Shown here: one piece after another, positions 17,663-26,540 of the stretch
How the letters are laid out: every line of letters starts with the position of its first letter
How positions within the stretch are numbered: position 1 is the stretch's first letter
From: Neobacillus drentensis NBRC 102427
GTDB taxonomy: Bacteria > Bacillota > Bacilli > Bacillales > Cytobacillaceae
Assembly: GCF_001591445.1 (NCBI RefSeq)
Contig: NZ_BCUX01000003.1
Location: 186,001-250,000 of the forward strand
DNA length: 64,000 bases
Reading direction: 5' to 3'
Translations under genes and position numbers: made by a program
The notes under the pieces: model-generated
What the model saw: only the letters and a program-made list of their open reading frames with translations
Database searches by the model: none
What the model was told of the DNA's origin: nothing

Positions 17663-19093
17663 TCATGATTGTTGTTTAACCATTTTTTTAGATGGAACGA
17701 ATAGGGATAAAACAAATGCGATAATAGCTAAGATCGTCATGAAATAATAGGCATCGCTTGATCCTAAAATTGAAGCTAGTGTGCGGATAGCTTTAACTGA
17801 AGCATTTGGTGTTTCTTCTAATAAGGTTCTGGCATGGCTTGTGGTTTGTGCTGTAAAAATGGTAATAACTATAGCCGTTCCAATTGCACCTGAAATTTGG
17901 CGTACGGTATTATTCACTGCTGTACCATGTGTCACTAGTGTTCTAGGTAAAACATTCAAGCTAGCTGTGTTCAATGGCATAGTAATAAAACTTAATCCGA
18001 TACGTAGAAAAATTGTACGTATCATTAAGAAAATAAAGGTCGTTGTTTCAGTTAAATCAGTTACAACCCACATTGAAGGTATGATAAAAAGCAAACCGAT
18101 AATAAATAACGGCTTCGCACCAAAACGGTCATACATTTTCCCTGTAACTGGAGACATAAAGGCATTGACAACAGCACCCGGTAATAATAGTAAACCAGCT
18201 TCAAATGCAGTAAATCCTCTTCCATTCTGTAAATATATTGGCAATAAAATCATATCCGCATACATCATCATTGTGACAATAATGTTAAGGATAGATGTTA
18301 GCGTAAATACTTTATTTTTAAAAACGGTTAAATTAAGAAGCGGATTTGAGGACTTAATTTGTCGTAGACAGAATATGGCTGTAGTGACTATTCCTACAAG
18401 TATGGTACCTATGACAAGTTTATCATCCCAACCTCGGCTGCCTGCATTACTGAAACCATACAAAATAAGACCAAAGCCAATCGTTGATAAAGTAACACTC
18501 ATTACATCTAACTTAGTTTTTGCTGTTTCTGAAACATTGATTAAATATTTCATGGCTAATAAAATAACTATCACAACAAATGGAATTAGCCCAATAAATA
18601 ACCAGCGCCATGAGGAATAATCTATGATAAAACCTGCTAATGTCGGTGCAATTGCCGGGGCGAAAATAATTGCAAGCCCAATTAACCCCATCATACTGCC
18701 CCTTTTTTCTAACGGAAAAATAAACATAACTACTGTCATTAGCAAAGGCATAATAATTCCTGCTCCAATGGCTTGAATCATTCGACCTATTAATAAGGTG
18801 GCAAAGTTTGGTGCTACTGCACACAGAATAGAGCCAATTAATAAAAACAGCATCGAACTTATAAATAATTGGCGTGTAGAAAACCGTTTCATTAGATATG
18901 CAGTAATAGGGACCAACACCCCGTTTACTAACATAAAACCTGTAGATAGCCACTGAACAGTTGTAGGAGATACAGAAAATACGTCCATCAAATTACTTAA
19001 TGCGACGTTTAACAGGGTTTGATTTAGAGTGGATAAAAAACACCCTAAAATTAACACTGTTAGCAATACTTTTTTATTTATTGATTCCGACAT
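17663..19093 (-). CDS. DHA2-family (EmrB/LmrB-type) multidrug efflux MFS transporter
   Basis: A 476-residue protein with 14 predicted membrane segments, the size and layout of the drug:H+ antiporter DHA2 group. Visible motifs: NQTLLNVALSNLMDVF (TM1 D1 region), LIGRMIQAIGAGIIMPLLM (motif B with Arg), and PTLAGFIIDYSSWRWLFIGLIP (motif C, PALG-like). AGAGAGGAAA precedes the ATG. The adjacent divergent TetR gene and the inverted repeat between them suggest drug-inducible control. The substrate cannot be predicted. Confidence 0.88.
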   Translation of the reverse strand: MSESINKKVLLTVLILGCFLSTLNQTLLNVALSNLMDVFSVSPTTVQWLSTGFMLVNGVLVPITAYLMKRFSTRQLFISSMLFLLIGSILCAVAPNFATLLIGRMIQAIGAGIIMPLLMTVVMFIFPLEKRGSMMGLIGLAIIFAPAIAPTLAGFIIDYSSWRWLFIGLIPFVVIVILLAMKYLINVSETAKTKLDVMSVTLSTIGFGLILYGFSNAGSRGWDDKLVIGTILVGIVTTAIFCLRQIKSSNPLLNLTVFKNKVFTLTSILNIIVTMMMYADMILLPIYLQNGRGFTAFEAGLLLLPGAVVNAFMSPVTGKMYDRFGAKPLFIIGLLFIIPSMWVVTDLTETTTFIFLMIRTIFLRIGLSFITMPLNTASLNVLPRTLVTHGTAVNNTVRQISGAIGTAIVITIFTAQTTSHARTLLEETPNASVKAIRTLASILGSSDAYYFMTILAIIAFVLSLFVPSKKMVKQQS

Positions 19094-19133
19094 ATTCGAT
19101 TTCCTCTCTTCATTTGCTTTTTTAACACTGTGT

Positions 19134-19166
19134 CAATAAAATAAAGAATAGCATTTTATTTTATTG
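19134..19166. promoter_or_regulatory. Likely operator for the TetR-family repressor
   Basis: A perfect 12-bp inverted repeat, CAATAAAATAAA and its complement separated by 9 bases, lies in the 168-base gap between the pump and the TetR gene, 41 bases from the pump start. Its placement between divergent genes fits autoregulation plus pump repression. The arms are AT-rich. Confidence 0.55.
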
Positions 19167-19261
19167 CTGCCCATTTACAATTTTTTAAGATATGTTAATT
19201 AAGCAACATATTTTAAAAATGTGTAATTAAAGTCTAGGTTAATAGATAAAGGAGAATTAAA

Positions 19262-19804
19262 TTGATCACACAAAAGAAGCAGGACCCACGTGCTGTTCGC
19301 TCTAAGCAAATGATGAAGGAAGCTGTCGTAAAAATATTGATTGAGAACCCGGATATTTCGAAACTTACAGTACAAAAAATAACCAAACGTGCCGAGCTAA
19401 ATCGAGCTACTTTTTATTTACATTTTTTAGATATTAATGATTTGCTAAAGCAGTTGGTTTACGATATTTTCGACGACTTGTTGTTGGAAGTGTCTCCAAT
19501 TTTACAAATTGATACGTTAAATAATCAAGAACAATTAATTACGTTTTTAGATTATTTTTATAAGCATCGAAAGATTTTAGCTGTACTATTTGAGCACCCT
19601 GGTTTCAAAAAAAAATTACATATGATATTAAAAGACTCGATTTCAATACAACGTGAAAGAGAAGTTACTGATACTATGGAAATAGCTCTATCAAGGGATA
19701 TACTCGCATCCTCAATACTTGGGATAATCATGTGGTGGCTTAAAGATGGGGTTCATTTTAGCTCTGAATATATAGCAAATCAAATTATTGCATTATACCG
19801 ATAA
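19262..19804 (+). CDS. TetR/AcrR-family transcriptional regulator
   Basis: 180 residues. The N-terminal HTH is VQKITKRAELNRATFYLHFLDINDLL, the classic TetR helix 2-3 pattern; the C-terminal half is helical with a TetR_C_33-like character. The start is TTG with AAGGAG 7 bases upstream. Divergently transcribed from the DHA2 pump and most probably its ligand-released repressor. No terminator hairpin is obvious directly after the stop. Confidence 0.85.
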   Translation: MITQKKQDPRAVRSKQMMKEAVVKILIENPDISKLTVQKITKRAELNRATFYLHFLDINDLLKQLVYDIFDDLLLEVSPILQIDTLNNQEQLITFLDYFYKHRKILAVLFEHPGFKKKLHMILKDSISIQREREVTDTMEIALSRDILASSILGIIMWWLKDGVHFSSEYIANQIIALYR

Positions 19805-19904
19805 TGAATAAGTAATTTGTGATGATGTTGTGAGAGAATATATTTTGGTTGGAGAAAAACTTTGATCTTAACATCATTTTTGTGAAACTTAAAACAAGAT
19901 CCCG

Positions 19905-19943
19905 CAAAAAGACCGCTACCATTGAAAGATAGCGGACCTTTTG
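19905..19943 (-). terminator. Terminator of the SCO-like gene
   Basis: The stem AAGGTCCGCTA / TAGCGGTCTT with an 11-base loop is followed by TTTTTGC on the minus strand, adjacent to the stop codon. Confidence 0.8.
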
Positions 19944-20828
19944 TTATTTTTCCATTGTAACAACCTGATACAATTCATTACGATCGATGTTACTGCCTGT
20001 AAACTCATGAGTCAACTTTCCATCCCTATTAAAGATAAAGGTTTTATTCTCATGTAATACTTCTGAACCCTTTTTTTCAAAATGTTCACCAAGGGTGCCT
20101 GCCAAGTTTTGAATCCCCTTCAGATCACCAGTCAGCATTTTAAGATAAGACATATCAAAATTCATTTTCTTTGCATGATCTTTTATCGCTTCTGGTGTAT
20201 CATTTTCAGGGTCGAGTGAAACAGAAACGAGTAAAAGATTATCTGTTTTGGTTCCTTTCGATTTCAAATCCTGCTGTAAGTTGCTAAAATTACCTAATAA
20301 AATTGGACAGGCATTTGGATCGACGCAATTTACATATGTAAAGGTCATGACGACTGTTTTTCCGATCAGATCCTTCTTTGTCACGGGCTTCCCATTCTCG
20401 TCGATCAACTTAAAATCTGGTATAGTAACATCTTTTGTCACTTTATGAGCATTTTCCAATGTCTTTGCTTCGATGGTAAATTCCTTTTCATCCTCTACCA
20501 TTTCCCCATCATGTTCCACCTTAATGGAAGCTATCCATTCACCGTTCATCGGTAAACTAGCGGTTCCAATATATTTACCCTCACCTATTTCTTCTACAGC
20601 GACAGGAGTGGTTCCGTGATCCATGTTTTTCATCGTTATATCAGCACTTACTTTAGCATCTTCAACAGGTTTTCCCTGTTTATCCAGAACAGTAAATTGC
20701 ATCGCATATATTTCTCCTGGAGTAATTGTTTTTGGTGTAGAAAGCTTCACGGTGAGATCATTCGATGCTCCACAGCCTGAGATAATTAGTATGATAAGAC
20801 ACATTATGAAGACAGATAATCTTTTCAT
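19944..20828 (-). CDS. SCO1/SenC-family lipoprotein with an N-terminal YtkA/FixH-like domain
   Basis: A 294-residue lipoprotein: signal MKRLSVFIMCLIILIISGC with lipobox ISGC. About residues 25-120 form an immunoglobulin-like YtkA/FixH-type domain (TITPGEIYAMQFTVLDKQGK, KNMDHG). Residues 130-294 form a thioredoxin-fold SCO domain (PDFKLIDENGKPV, VVMTFTYVNC, and His in VLHENKTFIFNRDG). The SCO cysteines are CVDPNAC, a C-x5-C spacing rather than the common C-x3-C. SCO proteins deliver copper to, or reduce, the CuA site of cytochrome oxidase. Start 20828 has GAAAGG upstream; an ATG 12 codons earlier would spoil the signal peptide. Confidence 0.85.
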   Translation of the reverse strand: MKRLSVFIMCLIILIISGCGASNDLTVKLSTPKTITPGEIYAMQFTVLDKQGKPVEDAKVSADITMKNMDHGTTPVAVEEIGEGKYIGTASLPMNGEWIASIKVEHDGEMVEDEKEFTIEAKTLENAHKVTKDVTIPDFKLIDENGKPVTKKDLIGKTVVMTFTYVNCVDPNACPILLGNFSNLQQDLKSKGTKTDNLLLVSVSLDPENDTPEAIKDHAKKMNFDMSYLKMLTGDLKGIQNLAGTLGEHFEKKGSEVLHENKTFIFNRDGKLTHEFTGSNIDRNELYQVVTMEK

Positions 20829-21111
20829 CTTGGCCAACCTTTCAGTCAAAAATATTATTAACACCCCTCAACTATATACTACAATCATCTTTAAAACTGT
20901 GAAGTTTTATACATTAACCGAATAAAAGCAATTTATCTATTCAATGCGTATCTGCAGTGCAGTTCCTCTTTTTGAATTTTTTTTGAACATTATCATAACA
21001 TGTGCTATTCGCCAAATTTCTCCTCACCTTTCAACAAATTTCTACGATATTCATTGTTATATTTTATAAAAGTACAGGTTTAAATAGCTTTTTAATAGGG
21101 AGGAAATTTTT

Positions 21112-23721
21112 ATGGCAATAGACGAAAAGGTGCTCGAACAAAAGCAAACCGGAGCGATGGTAGATCATATAGCCAATAAAGGAGCGCAAGCGTTAGTGGA
21201 ATTCCGCACCTTTACCCAAGAAATGGTCGATGAAATCGTCAAAGAAATGGCCCTTACTGCGCTCGATAACCACTTCAATCTAGCAAAAATGGCTGTTGAG
21301 GAAACTAAGCGAGGTTTGTTTGAGGATAAAATATCTAAAAATATGTTTGCTACTGAAATGATTTATCACAGTATCCGTGACCTAAGAACGGCAGGGATTA
21401 TTAGTGAAAACGAGCAAGATGGAACCTATGAAATGGCTGAGCCTGTCGGTGTGATTGCCGCACTTGTTCCCGTTACAAATCCCGCCTCAACGGTCATTTA
21501 TAAATCCCTTATTTCCTTAAAAACGAGAAATCCGATTATTTTTTCTTTTCACCATTTGGGTCAAAATACTGGAATCGTAACAGCAAAACTGTTAAGAGAT
21601 GCAGCAATAAAGGCAGGTGCCCCGGAAAATTGTATTCAGTGGTTAGACGATACCTCACGTGACTCCGTTAATACACTTATGCGGCATCCCAAAGTCTCAC
21701 TCATTCTTGCGACTGGCGGGTCGAGTATGGTAAAAGCTGCTTATAGTTCTGGGAAACCCGCGATTGGTGTCGGACCTGGAAATGTCCCTTGTTATTTTGA
21801 AAAGACAGCCAATATCAAGAACTCTGTTCAAGACTTAATTTTATCAAAAACCTATGATAACGGAATGATTTGTGCATCTGAGCAAGCACTCATTATTGAT
21901 AAAGAAATCTATTCCGAAGTAGTAACCGAAATGATTGCGAACAATTGTTATTTCCTTAATGAAGATGAAAAGCAATTGTTAGAAAAAATCGCCATTAAAG
22001 AGGTTACTTGTTCCCTAAATCCGTTGGTTGTTGGATTGCCTGCCTCGCAAATTGCCGAAATGGCAGGAATTAACGTACCTGGTGACACGAAGATATTAGT
22101 CGCCGAATTGGAAGGTGTTGGACCACAATTCCCTCTTTCTTGTGAAAAGTTAAGCCCAATTCTTGCTTGCTATAAAGCAAATTATTTAGAAGAAGCACTA
22201 AGAATTGCCGAGGAAACATTGGAATATGGCGGACTTGGTCACACCGCATCCATTCATACCTTTGACGATGATGTCATCGAACTGTTCGCATTAAGGTTGA
22301 GAGCAGGCAGGATCCTTGTGAATACACCATCCGCCCAAGGGGCAACTGGAAATGTTTACAATGATTTTCTGCCAACCTTGACTCTCGGCTGCGGCACTTA
22401 TGGTGGAAACTCAGTTTCTACCAATGTAGGTGCGCTAAACCTAATTAATATTAAGAAGGTGGCAAAAAGAAATATCAACGCCCAAGTTATACGGACACCA
22501 CCGCAGATTTATTATAAGAAGAACTCGGTCCAAGTCTTGGAAGAAATTCCCAACTTGACCAAAGTATTTATTGTCACAAGCCCAAGCGTAGTCAAAAATG
22601 GTTACGTTGAGAAGATCCTCCATTATCTCAAAAAACGTCCAGATTTTATCCAGTTCGACGTCTTTTCTGAGGTAGAACCAGATCCGAGCATTGAGACGGT
22701 CTTGAAAGGTGCAGACCTAATGAGGCACTCTGGACCAGATGTTATCATTGCTCTAGGCGGCGGCTCTGTATTGGATGCTGCAAAAGGGATGTGGCTATTT
22801 TACGAACATCCTGATACTGACTTCTCAGCCTTAAAGCAAAAGTTCTTAAATCCAAGAAAACGGGTAGTTGCCTATCCAAAGCTGGGAACGAGGGCTAAGC
22901 TTATTGCCATTCCAACTACTTCTGGGACAGGCTCTGAGGTCACCTCGTTCGCCGTCATTACGGATAAAAAGACAAATATTAAATATCCACTTTCTGACCC
23001 AGAACTTTTACCGAACATAGCAATTATCGATTCACAATTCGCAAGGACCGTTCCTAAACATATTACAGCTGATACAGGAATGGATGTGCTTACACATGCA
23101 CTTGAAGCCTATGTGTCCGTGGTATCAAACGACTTTACAGACGGCCAAATTATCAAAGCCATTCAGCTTGTTTTTGAGTATCTGCCAAGAGCCTACCGAA
23201 ACGGTCTTGATGAAGTAGCCCGCGAGAAAATGCATTATGCTTCCACCATTGCCGGAATGGCCTTCAATAATGCTTTCTTGGGTATTAATCATAGCTTGGC
23301 CCATGCGCTTGGAGCAGAGTTTAATATTGCACATGGTCGTGCAAATTCCATCTTACTCCCGCATGTTATTCGTTTTAATGCAACTAAACCAACTAAATTC
23401 ACGCCGTTAGCAGGCTATCAAAGCTTTGTTGCAGACAAACGCTATGCAGAGCTTGCAAAAATGCTCGGATTGCCAGCCCGGACCACCGAAGAAGGTATAG
23501 ACAGCCTCATTGGTGCTATTCTCGAGCTTGCAGAAGAACTAGATATGCCGATGAGTGTGGAAGAATGCGGCGTTGCACCTTCCGTTTATGAAAACAAAAT
23601 TGACACTATGTCTCAACATGCCTTTAATGATCCAGATACAAACGTTAATCCGAAGCGGCCGCTTATTAAAGAACTAGCGGAAATTTTGCGACAGGCTTAT
23701 AAAGGTGTTCAAATTTTATGA
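21112..23721 (+). CDS. adhE: Bifunctional acetaldehyde-CoA / alcohol dehydrogenase AdhE
   Basis: 869 residues, the full fusion. The N-terminal aldehyde dehydrogenase domain (about 1-440) has the catalytic Cys in DNGMICASEQA. The C-terminal iron alcohol dehydrogenase (about 455-869) shows ALGGGSVLDAAKG, TTSGTGSEVTSFAVI and the metal-binding His residues in HALEAYVS and HSLAHALGAEFNIAHGRAN. It converts acetyl-CoA to ethanol with two NADH, normally under oxygen limitation, and forms spirosomes. GGGAGG precedes the ATG. It is monocistronic with a strong terminator. I saw no clear Rex operator upstream. It could also recycle acetaldehyde from meta-cleavage, but it is not linked to that island. Confidence 0.96.
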   Translation: MAIDEKVLEQKQTGAMVDHIANKGAQALVEFRTFTQEMVDEIVKEMALTALDNHFNLAKMAVEETKRGLFEDKISKNMFATEMIYHSIRDLRTAGIISENEQDGTYEMAEPVGVIAALVPVTNPASTVIYKSLISLKTRNPIIFSFHHLGQNTGIVTAKLLRDAAIKAGAPENCIQWLDDTSRDSVNTLMRHPKVSLILATGGSSMVKAAYSSGKPAIGVGPGNVPCYFEKTANIKNSVQDLILSKTYDNGMICASEQALIIDKEIYSEVVTEMIANNCYFLNEDEKQLLEKIAIKEVTCSLNPLVVGLPASQIAEMAGINVPGDTKILVAELEGVGPQFPLSCEKLSPILACYKANYLEEALRIAEETLEYGGLGHTASIHTFDDDVIELFALRLRAGRILVNTPSAQGATGNVYNDFLPTLTLGCGTYGGNSVSTNVGALNLINIKKVAKRNINAQVIRTPPQIYYKKNSVQVLEEIPNLTKVFIVTSPSVVKNGYVEKILHYLKKRPDFIQFDVFSEVEPDPSIETVLKGADLMRHSGPDVIIALGGGSVLDAAKGMWLFYEHPDTDFSALKQKFLNPRKRVVAYPKLGTRAKLIAIPTTSGTGSEVTSFAVITDKKTNIKYPLSDPELLPNIAIIDSQFARTVPKHITADTGMDVLTHALEAYVSVVSNDFTDGQIIKAIQLVFEYLPRAYRNGLDEVAREKMHYASTIAGMAFNNAFLGINHSLAHALGAEFNIAHGRANSILLPHVIRFNATKPTKFTPLAGYQSFVADKRYAELAKMLGLPARTTEEGIDSLIGAILELAEELDMPMSVEECGVAPSVYENKIDTMSQHAFNDPDTNVNPKRPLIKELAEILRQAYKGVQIL

Positions 23722-23731
23722 TGATAAAAGT

Positions 23732-23759
23732 GGCGCATGAAACATTCATGCGCCTTTTT
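23732..23759 (+). terminator. Terminator of adhE
   Basis: The perfect stem GGCGCATGAA / TTCATGCGCC with a 3-base loop is followed by TTTTTC. Confidence 0.9.
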
Positions 23760-23763
23760 CCAT

Positions 23764-24573
23764 TTAATAGACCTTTAGTCTATCTTTCTCATCCACTTGT
23801 AATCTAGAAAGCACTGGCCTGTTGAACTTCCACTCCACCTGAACTGGAAGATTGAAAAATTCCGATAGCTTTTCACTGGATATTAGTTCATTTGTATTCC
23901 CATCAGCAAAAACCTGACCCTCTTTTAAAAGAAGTGTTTTAGTGAAAACAGGCAGTATTTCCTCGACATGGTGGGTTACATATATCAGTGCCGGAGCATT
24001 AGGATTTTTGGCAATCCTGTCAATCGATTCTAACAGTTGTTCACGTGCGATAAAATCTAAGCCATTCGTAGGTTCGTCTAGAATAAGCAAAGATGGGTCA
24101 GCCATCAATGCACGGGCAATTAAAACACGCTGCTTTTCTCCTTGTGATAAATTTTCGTAATTTCGGTTGGCGTACCTAATACAGCCAAGTGCCTCTAATA
24201 GATTAACAGCCTTTTTTCTCATTTCATCGGTAGGTGTCTCGTAAAGGCCAATCGAAGCAAACGCACCACTTAAAACCACCTCAAATGCATTATCTCCCGG
24301 ATGAAATTTTTCTTGAAGGGATAACGAAACAAATCCAATCTGTTTACGCAGTTTCTCACTTAGATAGGTTTTTCCAAACTCCAATCCAAGGACGGTCATT
24401 TTCCCTTTTGTCGGAAAAAAATAAGCATTTAGCAGATTTAATATAGCGGTTTTACCTGAACCATTTAATCCAAATAAAACCCAGTTTTCTCCACTATTAA
24501 TCTTCCAATTTACATCTTGTAAAATCCAATTCCCATCACGTAATAATGAGACATTTTCAAGTTGTAATACCAT
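23764..24573 (-). CDS. ABC transporter ATP-binding protein (YlmA-like)
   Basis: A 269-residue ATPase: Walker A FGLNGSGKTAIL, Q-loop region FVSLSLQEKF, signature ENLSQGEKQRVLIARALM, Walker B SLLILDEPTNGLD and H-loop YVTHHVEEI. Length and sequence resemble Bacillus YlmA and the ModF/PhrA-like single-domain group. No permease is adjacent, so the partner is unknown. I use ATG 24573 (MVLQLENVSLL), which has AAAGGAG 9 bases upstream, rather than the ATG 10 codons earlier. It is convergent with adhE and follows etfA on the same strand but is transcribed away from it. Confidence 0.85.
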   Translation of the reverse strand: MVLQLENVSLLRDGNWILQDVNWKINSGENWVLFGLNGSGKTAILNLLNAYFFPTKGKMTVLGLEFGKTYLSEKLRKQIGFVSLSLQEKFHPGDNAFEVVLSGAFASIGLYETPTDEMRKKAVNLLEALGCIRYANRNYENLSQGEKQRVLIARALMADPSLLILDEPTNGLDFIAREQLLESIDRIAKNPNAPALIYVTHHVEEILPVFTKTLLLKEGQVFADGNTNELISSEKLSEFFNLPVQVEWKFNRPVLSRLQVDEKDRLKVY

Positions 24574-24651
24574 TCTTTTTAACTCCTTTTCTATCCGTTT
24601 CAATTGAATACTAAGTTATTGCATCTCCATTATACCGAATTTTCTGAAATC

Positions 24652-24682
24652 AAAAAAATAAGTCCTACCGAATTGAGGACTT
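24652..24682 (-). terminator. Terminator of the etfBA operon
   Basis: On the minus strand the stem AAGTCCT / AGGACTT with a 9-base loop is followed by ATTTTTTT, 37 bases after the etfA stop. It closes the catabolic operon that ends with etfA. Confidence 0.8.
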
Positions 24683-24718
24683 AAAAATAGAACTATGAAA
24701 CTTCTTGATGTGTAACAT

Positions 24719-25702
24719 TTAAACTAGTACCTTTTTCAGTTTTTCCGTAAGTGTTGGTAGTACTGTCTTGTAGTCGGCAATCACACCGAGATTGGCACGT
24801 TTAAAAATCGGCGCTTCTGAATCTGTGTTGATGGCAATTACGGTCTTCGCACTGGTAATGCCTGCTAGATGCTGACTGGCACCAGATATTCCGACTGCAA
24901 TGTAAAGGTCTGGTGCAACAACGGCACCCGTTTGTCCAACCTGTAGGTTAGAAGGAACCCATCCAGCGTCACATGCTGCCCTTGAAGCACCAACCGTCCC
25001 GCCCAGCAGTTCTGCAAAAGACTGCAGTTCTTGAAAGCCTTCTGGCCCGCCAAGTCCACGACCTCCGGCGACGATAATTGTAGCATCCTCAAGACGGATA
25101 TCTGACAGGGCAGACTGTATTTTCACAACCAGCTTAGTTAGGACAACATCTTCTGGAACGGAGTAATCTACTGAAATAATATCACCTGTGCGTGTTGAAT
25201 CTGGTACAGCTAATTCCTGACTTTTTTTGCGAATGCCTACAACCACCTTCGAACGAGTGGTTGAATACTCACCATATGCTTTATCGCCATAAATCGGGCG
25301 CACCCATGTAAGCTTGGAGCCTTCGGTTCTAAAATCAGTCACTTCTGTTATCGCTGACGCACCAATTCGTGTGGCTAATCGACCTGCTAGGTCCTTACCC
25401 ATTCTATCAAAGGAGAGAAGCAGCACATCGGCACCAGACTGTTGGAATACCGTGAACAGGCTATCTACGAAAAGTTCAACCTGATATTCAGCAAGTATAG
25501 GATTCGTAACGGTATATACCTTGCTTGCACCAAAGGCAATGGCTTCCTTGGCACCTGTTGTAGTTTCGGCCCCAACCAGGACAGCTTCTATACTTCCGGC
25601 GGTGGCACTCGCCAATCGACTGCCAAATGACAGTGCTTCTTTAGCACCCGAACTTAAGGATTCATCTTGTTGTATTGTTGCAAAGATAAGAATTTTAGAC
25701 AT
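24719..25702 (-). CDS. etfA: Electron transfer flavoprotein, alpha subunit
   Basis: 327 residues, binds FAD and passes electrons from acyl-CoA or related dehydrogenases to ETF:quinone oxidoreductase. The C-terminal FAD domain shows VAGGRGLGGPEGF, GASRAACDAGWVP, QTGAVVAPDLYIAVGISGASQHLAG and VIAINTDSEAPIF. AGGAGGTC precedes the ATG, 13 bases after etfB. It is the last gene before a terminator. The location at the end of an operon of FAD oxidoreductases, not next to beta-oxidation genes, indicates a dedicated ETF for this pathway. Confidence 0.95.
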   Translation of the reverse strand: MSKILIFATIQQDESLSSGAKEALSFGSRLASATAGSIEAVLVGAETTTGAKEAIAFGASKVYTVTNPILAEYQVELFVDSLFTVFQQSGADVLLLSFDRMGKDLAGRLATRIGASAITEVTDFRTEGSKLTWVRPIYGDKAYGEYSTTRSKVVVGIRKKSQELAVPDSTRTGDIISVDYSVPEDVVLTKLVVKIQSALSDIRLEDATIIVAGGRGLGGPEGFQELQSFAELLGGTVGASRAACDAGWVPSNLQVGQTGAVVAPDLYIAVGISGASQHLAGITSAKTVIAINTDSEAPIFKRANLGVIADYKTVLPTLTEKLKKVLV

Positions 25703-25715
25703 AGTTTGCGACCTC

Positions 25716-26510
25716 CTATAAAATCTTCAGTGCCAAGAGCTTGTCAGTCAATTCAGCTGCGAGCTCCGTGCCATCGCTGCCAGAAAGGATCTCGCAATTG
25801 ACATCTCTGTTTAGGACGTAGGCCCGCTCCAATTTAACCCCGGGCTGACACCGCACAGGATCTAAATCAATATCATCAGATTCAAATCGAGTAATAGGCT
25901 TGCTCCTTGCTAGTCGAATATCTTTAACCTTAGGGAGGCGCGGGACATTTGTCTCAGAACTGATAATTGTAAAAACAGCTGGAAACGGAACGCTCATTAC
26001 AGTATAACCGCCTTCCGCTTCGCAGGTAGACTGGACACTTTCTTCATCCAGTTCAAGTTCGGAGACAAGGGTCACACAAGGTATCCCAAGTTCTTCAGCC
26101 ATGACTGGTCCAACAAGGCCCTCTTCAATGTCACTTGCTTGGTATCCAGTCAGCACAAGCTCTGCACCACCAAGGGTTTTGATTGTTTGCGCAAGGATAT
26201 GTCCAACGGCCTGACCGTCAAGATTTTCCCACTCTTCATCCCAAACTCGTATGGCTGCATTAGCCGTGAATGCAAAGGCTCGGCGCAGCACCTCCTCCGA
26301 GGATTCATCTCCTAGGCAAATGGCAGTCACCGTAGCTCCTGGTGTTTTATCCCGAAGTTGAATGGCCAGTTCAAGCGCATTCTCGGCAAAGGAATCCAGA
26401 ACCATATCAGAATCTCCATTTTCCGGACGATTGGTCTCTGGGTCAATTTGAAAATATCTCGGAGTAATTTCCGGATCCAGAACATGCTTTAGGCATACGA
26501 CGATATGCAT
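25716..26510 (-). CDS. etfB: Electron transfer flavoprotein, beta subunit
   Basis: 264 residues with the AMP-binding ETF beta fold: MHIVVCLKHVLDPE, MVLDSFAENALELAIQLRD, the recognition segment near FPAVFTIISSETNVPRLP, and ELVLTGYQASDIEEGLVGP. The start has AAAGGGGTG. It is paired with etfA and lies 30 bases downstream of the racemase-family gene, so it belongs to the same transcript. The ETF beta recognition loop (L-P-R at the end of the VPRLP stretch) is altered, which can occur in pathway-specific ETFs. Confidence 0.94.
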   Translation of the reverse strand: MHIVVCLKHVLDPEITPRYFQIDPETNRPENGDSDMVLDSFAENALELAIQLRDKTPGATVTAICLGDESSEEVLRRAFAFTANAAIRVWDEEWENLDGQAVGHILAQTIKTLGGAELVLTGYQASDIEEGLVGPVMAEELGIPCVTLVSELELDEESVQSTCEAEGGYTVMSVPFPAVFTIISSETNVPRLPKVKDIRLARSKPITRFESDDIDLDPVRCQPGVKLERAYVLNRDVNCEILSGSDGTELAAELTDKLLALKIL

Positions 26511-26540
26511 CTCGTGTTCACCCCTTTATTGTTTATTTTT

